Shown here one piece after another: positions 15,192 through 21,608 of a stretch of DNA of 21,608 nucleotides. The DNA lies in NCBI GenBank assembly GCA_964388595.1, contig CAYMAX010000024.1:1-21608 (forward strand). The letters run 5' to 3'. Position 1 is the first letter of the stretch, and each line of letters opens with the position of its first letter. The notes under the pieces were generated by a model. That model searched no databases. It saw nothing but the letters and a program-made list of their open reading frames with translations, and was not told the DNA's origin. Position numbers and translations under genes: made by a program. The DNA is from CAYMAX01 sp964388595 (GTDB taxonomy: Bacteria; Bacteroidota; Bacteroidia; Bacteroidales; UBA932).

Positions 15192-16277
15192 ATGAAAAAG
15201 AGTGATGTGAGAAGGATTATTATCCTTTGTTTGTGGAGTGTCGTTTTATCGATACTCATGATGAGTTGCAGAAAGATGGAAGATGGGGAGTGCGTACTGG
15301 TGCTTTCATTTGTCCAGGATGATGGTTATAGCGTATCTGTCAAGTCTGACAATATGCCCGATACCAATTCGTTCATTTTGACCATTAAGACTGTGCAGGG
15401 AGACACAGTCTATGATGGATATTACGGAGAGAGACCCGATAAGATAACGCTTCCTTCACTGCAATGTGTCATATCGGTGGTCTCTCGAAGATTCTCTTCC
15501 CCTGAATTTGATGCGCCTCAGTATGGAGATTCACAAGAAGTGACGGGAACCGCAGGTGGTGTGCTGTCAGTCAAGTTGGAGTGCAGGCAACTCAATGCCG
15601 GTGTAAGAGTATGCTATTCAGATGAATTCAAAGCATTCTTTTCTGATGCGTCATTCTCCTTCAGATACGATTCGTGGGTAGTGGGGTATCCTTTCGATGA
15701 AGACAGGATTCTCTTTTTCCCCCCGGGGAAAGTGCAGATGTTTTTCGTCGAGGATGGGAACGAAAGAGTGATTATGGTCAAGGATATAAAGGCGGCCCAG
15801 GTGTTGACCGTCAATCTTTCTATTTCAGGCTCGATAGGTGAAAGTGGTGTGAGTATAAAGATAGGGTTGGACACTTCCAGAACATGGGATTACATCGACT
15901 ATGTGTTTGGTGAGGAAAACGATGGAAGCAGCAAAGAGAAAGCACTTACTGTCGCTCAAGCCAAGGAATGGGCAGGAATTAAAAATGTCTGGGTGAAAGG
16001 TTACATAGTGGGGTGGGATGTCAGAAGCGGAGTAGTGACATTCACCGGTGGCGTCAACAATGCGTCACATATCGCTATATCGCACAGAAGTGTAGAGGAT
16101 ATCAGTGCTAACTGCTTTGGGGTGGAGTTGGCGTCAGGTACAGACATCAGGCAAGCCCTTAATCTGGTTGACAATAAAGATATTCTTCATCGACTTGTCT
16201 ATCTCAAAGGCAATTTAGACGGTAAATATTTGGGGCTGGGAGGGATTAAAAGCCTTAAAGAATACAGCTTTGAATAG
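15192..16277 (+). CDS. DUF4493/DUF6359-like surface lipoprotein
   Basis: A 361-residue predicted lipoprotein. A signal peptide with basic start (MKKSDVRR) and hydrophobic core ends in a lipobox-like MMSC, with C26 the lipidated cysteine. Residues about 33-235 resemble the Bacteroidetes family DUF4493: alternating strands, a motif around SFILTIKTVQGDTVYDG, then PEFDAPQYGDSQEV and a LECRQLNAGVRVCYSDEF block. Residues about 250-360 resemble DUF6359 (ALTVAQAKEWAGIKNVWVKGYIVG), an OB-fold-like domain. Such proteins are often cell-surface exposed, but their role is unknown. It stands alone, divergent from the fusion oxidoreductase. A weak -7-like TAGTTTAG lies at 15147-15154 with no clear -33 box. 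Domain names rest on pattern memory. Confidence 0.78.
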   Translation: MKKSDVRRIIILCLWSVVLSILMMSCRKMEDGECVLVLSFVQDDGYSVSVKSDNMPDTNSFILTIKTVQGDTVYDGYYGERPDKITLPSLQCVISVVSRRFSSPEFDAPQYGDSQEVTGTAGGVLSVKLECRQLNAGVRVCYSDEFKAFFSDASFSFRYDSWVVGYPFDEDRILFFPPGKVQMFFVEDGNERVIMVKDIKAAQVLTVNLSISGSIGESGVSIKIGLDTSRTWDYIDYVFGEENDGSSKEKALTVAQAKEWAGIKNVWVKGYIVGWDVRSGVVTFTGGVNNASHIAISHRSVEDISANCFGVELASGTDIRQALNLVDNKDILHRLVYLKGNLDGKYLGLGGIKSLKEYSFE

Positions 16278-16285
16278 AAAAATAA

Positions 16286-16351
16286 TGATTTCATTTGGCT
16301 TTTTTAATAAATATTAATTAAATTTGTAGATTCTATGTCAAAATGAAATCA
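16286..16351. repeat. Inverted repeat flanking the iorA promoter and leader
   Basis: TGATTTCATTT (16286-16296) and AAATGAAATCA (16341-16351) are perfect 11-bp complements 44 bp apart. The left arm overlaps the -33 box and the right arm ends two bases before the iorA ATG. Either an operator pair or chance in A/T-rich DNA. Confidence 0.5.
16294..16326 (+). promoter_or_regulatory. Predicted promoter of iorAB
   Basis: TTTG (16294-16297) and TAAATTTG (16319-16326) are full matches to both Bacteroidetes elements, 21 bp apart. Transcription would start near 16333, about 20 bases before the iorA ATG. Confidence 0.75.
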
Positions 16352-16353
16352 AA

Positions 16354-17961
16354 ATGGAGCAAAAAACCAAAAAATTATTATTAGGAGATGAAGCCATAGC
16401 GATGGGCGCTATCAACGCAGGTATCAGCGGTGTATATGCCTATCCCGGAACACCTTCCACAGAAATAACTGAATATATCCAGTCCCTTCCCATTACTCGC
16501 GAAAGGGGACTTCATTGCAGATGGTGCACCAATGAGAAGACCGCTATGGAGGCTGCACTCGGCGTTTCGTATGTCGGAAAGCGGTCAATCGTGTGTATGA
16601 AACATGTCGGAATGAATGTAGCTGCAGACCCGTTTGTCAACTCGGCTATAGCAGGTCCCAATGGAGGACTGATAGTGGTAGCAGCAGACGACCCTTCGAT
16701 GCACTCTTCTCAAGATGAACAGGATTCGAGATTTTACGGCAAATTTGCTTTCATCCCTGTATTGGAGCCTTCCAATCAGCAGGAAGCATACGACATGATG
16801 GAGTATGGTTATGCTCTTTCAGAGAAATACAATATTACAGTACTTTTGCGTGTTACCACCAGGATGGCCCATTCCCGTGCCGTAGTGACCATAGATAGCG
16901 AGGCCAAGCCCGTTGGAGAGATTAATTACCCTCGTAACCCTGCTTCATGGGTGTTGCTCCCGGCCAATTCGCGCAAACAATATCCCGTAGTCCTCGAGCA
17001 CTATGACAAATTGGAAGAAGAAGCTTGCTGTTCTCCCTGGAACAAATACATCGATGGAGAAGACAAGAAAGTAGGTATCATAGCATGCGGTATAGCATAC
17101 AATTATCTTCTTGAGAATATTGACAGTTCATTTTCACATCCCATTTTAAAGATCTCACAGTATCCTGCTCCCCGTAAGCTGATACAGAAGATGGCAGCAG
17201 AGTGCGATACCATCATAGTGATGGAAGAGGGACAGCCACTGTTGGAAGAGACTTTACGTGGTATTATTCCCACCAAGTGCAAAATTATGGGACGACTTTC
17301 ATCTCTTCTTCCCAGAGTGGGAGAACTTACTCCTGATAGCGTTCGCATAGCATTGGGTATGCAGCCTCACGATACTTATTCTCCAAGCAAGGTGGTAGTG
17401 CCCAGACCCCCTGCACTTTGTCAGGGATGCGGACATAGAGATATGTACACTGCTCTTAACGAAGCTCTTGTCAAATATCCCAACCACAAAGTGTTTAGTG
17501 ATATAGGTTGTTATACTCTCGGTGCCCTTCCTCCATTCAGAGCCATCAATTCCACCATAGATATGGGTGCCTCCATCACTATGGCCAAGGGGGCAGCAGA
17601 TGCAGGACAATTCCCTTCAGTGGCTGTAATAGGCGATTCTACTTTTACCCATTCAGGCATTACCGGACTTCTGGATGCCGCCAATGAAAACGCCAACATA
17701 GTCGTAGTGATATCGGACAATCTTACCACAGGTATGACAGGGGGACAGGATTCTGCAGGTACTACCAAACTTGAAGCCATTTGCAAGGCAGTAGGGGTGG
17801 ATGAAAAACACTTGAGAGTAGTAGTGCCGCTACCCAAGAATATGGAAGAGATTAAGAAAGTGATTCAGGAGGAGATAGAATACAAAGGTCTTTCCGTCAT
17901 CATTCCTCGCAGAGAATGTATCCAGACATTCAAAAGACATTCAAAAGAGAACAAAAAGTAA
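16354..17961 (+). CDS. iorA: Indolepyruvate oxidoreductase subunit IorA, short form
   Basis: A 535-residue thiamine diphosphate-dependent subunit that, with IorB, oxidatively decarboxylates aryl 2-oxo acids (indolepyruvate, phenylpyruvate and related) to acyl-CoA. The N-terminal pyrimidine-binding domain has GDEAIAMGAINAG (11-23), AYPGTPSTEI (29-38) and the WCTNEKTAMEAALG block (57-70). The C-terminal pyrophosphate domain has LCQGCGHRDMY (355-365), GDST (427-430) and SDN (454-456). The usual IorA ends in a ferredoxin domain with two [4Fe-4S] motifs (about 600 or more residues); this protein stops before it, after VIIPRRECIQTFKRHSKENKK. The stop is 12 bp before iorB, so the shortness is real and not an obvious frameshift. 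The electron acceptor is uncertain. Confidence 0.93.
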   Translation: MEQKTKKLLLGDEAIAMGAINAGISGVYAYPGTPSTEITEYIQSLPITRERGLHCRWCTNEKTAMEAALGVSYVGKRSIVCMKHVGMNVAADPFVNSAIAGPNGGLIVVAADDPSMHSSQDEQDSRFYGKFAFIPVLEPSNQQEAYDMMEYGYALSEKYNITVLLRVTTRMAHSRAVVTIDSEAKPVGEINYPRNPASWVLLPANSRKQYPVVLEHYDKLEEEACCSPWNKYIDGEDKKVGIIACGIAYNYLLENIDSSFSHPILKISQYPAPRKLIQKMAAECDTIIVMEEGQPLLEETLRGIIPTKCKIMGRLSSLLPRVGELTPDSVRIALGMQPHDTYSPSKVVVPRPPALCQGCGHRDMYTALNEALVKYPNHKVFSDIGCYTLGALPPFRAINSTIDMGASITMAKGAADAGQFPSVAVIGDSTFTHSGITGLLDAANENANIVVVISDNLTTGMTGGQDSAGTTKLEAICKAVGVDEKHLRVVVPLPKNMEEIKKVIQEEIEYKGLSVIIPRRECIQTFKRHSKENKK

Positions 17962-17973
17962 ATTATTAATAGT

Positions 17974-18537
17974 ATGAAAAAAGATATAATACTTGCAGGA
18001 GTAGGAGGTCAGGGAATTCTTTCCATCGCCACTGTCATCGGAGAAGCTGCCATCAAAGAGGGTTTGTATATCAAGCAGGCCGAAGTTCATGGTATGAGTC
18101 AGAGAGGCGGAGATGTGCAGTCCAATCTTCGTATAAGTTCAGAACCGATAGCTTCCGATCTTATCCCTCGTGGGTGCGTAGATCTCATCATCTCTCTGGA
18201 GCCGATGGAAGCCCTGCGCTATTTGCCGTATCTGTCAAAAGAAGGATGGATAGTGACCAATACAGTGCCATTTGTAAATATTCCCAATTACCCTGCTGAG
18301 AATGATGTCATCGCTGAGCTCAAATCCATCAATAATGTGATAATGCTTGATGTGGACGATATTGCTAAGAAAGCCGGTAATCCCCGCGGAGCCAATATTG
18401 TTCTTTTGGGAGCCTGCAGCCATCTTCTGGGCATTCCATCGGATAAATTCGAAGAAGGGATTCGCCGTATTTTCTCCAGAAAAGGTGAAGAGGTAGTTCA
18501 AGCCAATATCAATGCTTTCAGAGCAGGATTGCAGTAG
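17974..18537 (+). CDS. iorB: Indolepyruvate oxidoreductase subunit IorB
   Basis: A 187-residue gamma-type domain of the 2-oxoacid:ferredoxin oxidoreductase family, the partner of IorA thought to bind coenzyme A and complete the active complex. Family motifs are the N-terminal GVGGQGI (9-15) and EVHGMSQRGGDVQSNLRI (37-54), then GCVDLIISLEPMEALRYLPYL. No iron-sulfur cysteine motif is visible, so neither subunit supplies the missing ferredoxin centres. Length is normal. It follows iorA after 12 bp and precedes the GH92 gene by 21 bp, so all three may share one message. Confidence 0.94.
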   Translation: MKKDIILAGVGGQGILSIATVIGEAAIKEGLYIKQAEVHGMSQRGGDVQSNLRISSEPIASDLIPRGCVDLIISLEPMEALRYLPYLSKEGWIVTNTVPFVNIPNYPAENDVIAELKSINNVIMLDVDDIAKKAGNPRGANIVLLGACSHLLGIPSDKFEEGIRRIFSRKGEEVVQANINAFRAGLQ

Positions 18538-18558
18538 GACTATCCTCAATTTAAATAT

Positions 18559-21504
18559 ATGATTTCTCTTTTTATCGCCCTTGCGTTTGCCTCCGGGGTT
18601 TTTGCTCAGGAGCCCAAACTTACTGAATACGTCAATCCATTTGTAGGAACCGATTTTCACGGACATACTTTCCCCGGAGCGACCTATCCTTTTGGGATGG
18701 TGCAGTTGAGCCCCGATACCAGACTTGATGGGTGGGATGGATGTTCAGGGTATCATTATTCGGACGATACGATATATGGATTCAGTCATACCCACCTCAG
18801 CGGTACCGGCTGTTCCGATTACGGAGATGTACTGATGATGCCTGTAATTGGCTATGACCTTGATACTTTGAACAATAGCCGTTACTGCTCTACCTTTGAC
18901 CATTCTCGAGAAAAGGCTTCTCCCGGCTATTATGAAGTACTGCTCGATAAGACAGGTGTTCTGGCTCGATTGACTGCCGGCCGCAGAATGGGAATTCATA
19001 GCTACACATTTCCTAAGGGAGAAGTCCCTTCTGTCATTATTGATTTGCAACATCGTGATATTCTTCTCGAAGCAGATATCACTACGGAAGGGAAGAATGT
19101 AGTGAAAGGGTTTCGCCGTTCTGATGCCTGGGCACTCGACCAGCGTGTCTATTTCTATATAGAATTTTCTCAGCCCATACAACTATTTCGGCCACTTAAT
19201 GTCAATTCAGACCACAAAGCCAAAGGGGCCCTCATCACATTTGGCAAAGGGGGGAAAAGCGGCAACAAGAAAGGCAATACCATTATCGCCAAAATTGGAA
19301 TTTCTTCTGTCTCCTGTGAAAATGCGAAGCTCAATCTCCATTCGGAGTCGGGAGAAGGGGAGTGGGACTTTGATGCAGTGAAGAAAGGGGCAGAAGCTGC
19401 CTGGGAGCAATATCTGTCGAAGATTGAGGTATCTCCAAGGGGAGAAAATCGTGAAGAACTCTCCACTTTCTACACCGCTCTCTATCATACTGCCATTGCC
19501 CCCAATCTTTATAGCGATGTCAATGGAGAATATCTCGGAATGGATAGGAAAGTCCATAGAGCAGAGGGTTTCGAGCGATATACAGTATTTTCTCTTTGGG
19601 ATACATTTCGTGCCCTTCATCCTCTGTTTACCATCATTGAAAGAGATAGAACTGTCGATTTTATCAAGTCGTTTCTATCTATTTTACAAGAATGTGGGAA
19701 GCTTCCGGTTTGGGAACTTTCTGGGTGGGAGACCAATTGTATGATAGGTTACAACTCAGTATCAGTGATAGCAGATGCCATAGCCAAGGGGATAGATGGT
19801 TTTGATGTCCCTGCCATATTCGAAGCGATGTATGCTTCATCTTTGGACCCACATTTCGGACTCGATGTCTTTCGTCATTCCGGCCTTGTGCCGGCTGATA
19901 AGGAGCACGAATCTGTCTCCAAAACTCTTGAATATGCCTACGATGATTGGTGCGTGGCTCAAGTGGCAAAGTATCTTTACGACAAGACCGGAGATGAAAA
20001 ATATCTCAAAGCATACGACGATTATTCATATTCTGCACTTTTTTATAGAAATGTTTTTGATACAAGTACAGGATTTATGCGTCCTCGCCTTGACGGCAGA
20101 TGGCTTTCTCCATTCAAACCCAACGAAGTCAATAATCATTTCACAGAAGCTAATTCATGGCAATATAGTTTCTTCGTACCTCAAGATATTGAAGGACATA
20201 TAGTACTTTTGGGAGGAGACAGCCTCTATTGCGACAAGATAGATGGTCTATTCGCTGCACCGGAAAATACTTCCGGACGCACCCAAGCAGATATTACGGG
20301 TCAGGTGGGACAGTACGCCCACGGCAATGAGCCGAGCCACCACATTGCCTATCTCTATTCTTACGCAGGAAAACCCTGGAAGACTCAGCAGATGACTCGC
20401 CGTATTATTAAAGAGCTCTATTCTCCCCGTCCTGATGGACTTTGTGGCAATGATGATTGCGGACAAATGTCTGCCTGGTATGTGATGAGCGCCATGGGAC
20501 TTTATTCGGTGACCCCGGGGAGTGACATCTTTGTGCTGACTACCCCCATTTTTGACAGCATCGCCATCCATCTTGAGAATGGTAAGCAATTCAATATCTT
20601 GAGCAGAGAGGCTTCGAAGCTTACCTATATCGACTCAATGGAGCGGAACGGAGTGCCATATACCCGCTCTTATATCACGATGGATGCACTTCTTGATGGT
20701 GGTTCCATAAAATACACTCTGTCAGATAAGCCCAACATCACTCTTTCTACAGAGTATGCCGACCGTCCTCACTCCTCTATAAATGCCGATAAATTTATTC
20801 CCAATCCATGGTTTGAGATGGAGAACAATATTTTTCTCGATTCGATGTCTGTGTCAATGGCTGCCGGGGCAGAAAATGGTACCATCTTCTATCGTATAGG
20901 CGAAGAAGGAGAGTATGTGCCTTATAAAGAGCCACTTTCCATCAAAAACAGCTGCAGTATCTCTGCATATTTTCAAACTTGTGATATGAGAAAAAGTTTC
21001 ATTACGACCACTTCTCTTAATAAGATCAATAAAGATATGAAGATTGAACTTCGCTGTTCTTACAATCCTCAATATAATGCAGGTGGAGATGATGGGCTGA
21101 TAGATGGTCGCAGAGGCAATGTCAATTGGAGAACAGGAGGGTGGCAGGGATATCAGAACACCGATTTCACTGCAGTGATAGACCTCCTTGAGGAGAAAAC
21201 GATATCGGAGATAGGTGCCGGATTTTGTCAAGATGCCAGGTCCTGGATATGGATGCCGCGATATGTAGAATACTATATCTCTAAAGATGGAGTGGAGTAT
21301 CAATATTTAGGTACCATTACCAATACTGTAGATGCGCAGGATTACGAGGTGCAGGTAAAAGATTTCGTATGGAATATCACTGACGTAAACTATTCGGGAA
21401 GATATGTTAAAGTCTTTGCGAAAAACTTTGGAACCATCCCTCAGTGGCATCTCGGAGCAGGTGGAGAAGGTTTTATTTTCGTTGATGAGATCTGGGTTAA
21501 ATAA
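18559..21504 (+). CDS. Secreted GH92 alpha-mannosidase with C-terminal accessory domains
   Basis: A 981-residue glycoside hydrolase family 92 enzyme, a calcium-dependent exo-alpha-mannosidase acting on mannans or N-glycans. Signal peptide 1-16 (cleavage after FASGVFA); no lipobox, so likely periplasmic. The N-terminal beta-sandwich (about 24-260) has YVNPFVGTDFHGHTFPGATYPFGM. The (alpha/alpha)6 barrel (about 290-735) has LWDTFRALHPL, ELSGWETNCMIG, FTEANSWQY with E530, HGNEPSHH (588-595) and GNDDCGQMSAW (630-640). By analogy with characterised members, E530 and D632/D633 are candidate acid and base. Residues about 745-825 resemble a chitobiase/Fn3-like domain and 827-981 an F5/8-type C domain. 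The signal n-region has no basic residue. No SusC/SusD genes are nearby. Confidence 0.93.
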   Translation: MISLFIALAFASGVFAQEPKLTEYVNPFVGTDFHGHTFPGATYPFGMVQLSPDTRLDGWDGCSGYHYSDDTIYGFSHTHLSGTGCSDYGDVLMMPVIGYDLDTLNNSRYCSTFDHSREKASPGYYEVLLDKTGVLARLTAGRRMGIHSYTFPKGEVPSVIIDLQHRDILLEADITTEGKNVVKGFRRSDAWALDQRVYFYIEFSQPIQLFRPLNVNSDHKAKGALITFGKGGKSGNKKGNTIIAKIGISSVSCENAKLNLHSESGEGEWDFDAVKKGAEAAWEQYLSKIEVSPRGENREELSTFYTALYHTAIAPNLYSDVNGEYLGMDRKVHRAEGFERYTVFSLWDTFRALHPLFTIIERDRTVDFIKSFLSILQECGKLPVWELSGWETNCMIGYNSVSVIADAIAKGIDGFDVPAIFEAMYASSLDPHFGLDVFRHSGLVPADKEHESVSKTLEYAYDDWCVAQVAKYLYDKTGDEKYLKAYDDYSYSALFYRNVFDTSTGFMRPRLDGRWLSPFKPNEVNNHFTEANSWQYSFFVPQDIEGHIVLLGGDSLYCDKIDGLFAAPENTSGRTQADITGQVGQYAHGNEPSHHIAYLYSYAGKPWKTQQMTRRIIKELYSPRPDGLCGNDDCGQMSAWYVMSAMGLYSVTPGSDIFVLTTPIFDSIAIHLENGKQFNILSREASKLTYIDSMERNGVPYTRSYITMDALLDGGSIKYTLSDKPNITLSTEYADRPHSSINADKFIPNPWFEMENNIFLDSMSVSMAAGAENGTIFYRIGEEGEYVPYKEPLSIKNSCSISAYFQTCDMRKSFITTTSLNKINKDMKIELRCSYNPQYNAGGDDGLIDGRRGNVNWRTGGWQGYQNTDFTAVIDLLEEKTISEIGAGFCQDARSWIWMPRYVEYYISKDGVEYQYLGTITNTVDAQDYEVQVKDFVWNITDVNYSGRYVKVFAKNFGTIPQWHLGAGGEGFIFVDEIWVK

Positions 21505-21507
21505 ATT

Positions 21508-21538
21508 TTTGATAATTAATACAAAACATCTACATTTG
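21508..21538 (+). promoter_or_regulatory. Predicted promoter of tRNA-Lys
   Basis: TTTG (21508-21511), 19 bp, TACATTTG (21531-21538): a perfect match to both Bacteroidetes elements with ideal spacing. Transcription would start near 21545, about 11 bases before the tRNA. Confidence 0.75.
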
Positions 21539-21555
21539 CACTCCCCAAATGGAAC

Positions 21556-21608
21556 GCTTCCTTAGCTCAGTTGGTAGAGCACGACACTCTTAATGTTGGG
21601 GTCCAGGG
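21556..21608 (+). tRNA. tRNA-Lys(CUU), cut by the window end
   Basis: The 5' two thirds of a tRNA. Acceptor strand GCTTCCT (21556-21562), T8-A9, a D arm GCTC...GAGC with AGTTGGTA in the loop, then a 5-bp anticodon stem (CGACA with TGTTG, one G-U) closing the loop CTCTTAA. The anticodon is CTT, lysine. A 5-base variable region and the start of the T stem (CAGGG) follow. The T loop and 3' acceptor strand lie outside the window. Confidence 0.9.

Noticed and set aside
17940..17975. Frameshift that removed the ferredoxin domain of IorA
   Set aside because: Only 12 bases separate the iorA stop from the iorB start, so there is no lost coding sequence; the short form is intact.
18535..18558. Read-through of the iorB TAG to make an IorB-GH92 fusion
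   Set aside because: A cytoplasmic subunit fused to a secreted enzyme with its own signal peptide makes no sense. The shared frame is probably chance, and no read-through signal is visible.

Overview
The window looks like chromosomal DNA of a member of the Bacteroidetes, probably order Bacteroidales. Several promoters fit the phylum's -33/-7 pattern (TTTG, about 19-21 bp, TAnnTTTG), most start codons lack a strong Shine-Dalgarno sequence, and the gene content fits: a six-gene Na+-translocating NADH:quinone reductase, a DUF4493-type lipoprotein and a GH92 mannosidase. Genus and species cannot be told from this sequence alone.

Layout. Positions 1-443 hold no gene, but contain a degenerate 13-bp tandem repeat (45-148) and a block of nested inverted repeats (191-409). 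A NUDIX hydrolase (minus) diverges from a compact plus-strand run: pyrE, a small SRPBCC-like protein and an RsmF-type RNA cytosine methyltransferase. A convergent spacer with two stem-loops separates this run from a minus-strand PcrA/UvrD helicase. The helicase shares a nearly palindromic divergent promoter with nqrABCDEF (5985-11788). Ten bases after nqrF, on the opposite strand, ends a large (about 1080 aa) multi-domain flavin and iron-sulfur oxidoreductase. Then, on the plus strand, come a lone DUF4493/DUF6359-like lipoprotein, iorA-iorB (indolepyruvate oxidoreductase), a secreted GH92 alpha-mannosidase with C-terminal accessory domains and, cut by the window edge, a tRNA-Lys(CUU) with its own promoter.

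How the genes may work together. NQR oxidises NADH, reduces quinone and exports Na+. The large fusion resembles a single-chain version of the multi-subunit opine, D-hydroxyproline or archaeal-type proline dehydrogenases, so it probably takes electrons from an amino or imino acid. IorAB oxidises aryl 2-oxo acids derived from aromatic amino acids. The 6-18.5 kb stretch therefore reads as an amino-acid oxidation and respiratory neighbourhood. The link is inferred from proximity and chemistry, because the three units have separate promoters and the fusion gene lies on the opposite strand.

Most unusual points: the cofactor-rich fusion protein; an IorA that lacks the usual C-terminal ferredoxin domain; a serine at the expected flavinylation threonine of NqrC; the symmetrical pcrA/nqrA promoter; and the unexplained repeats and foldable block at the left end.
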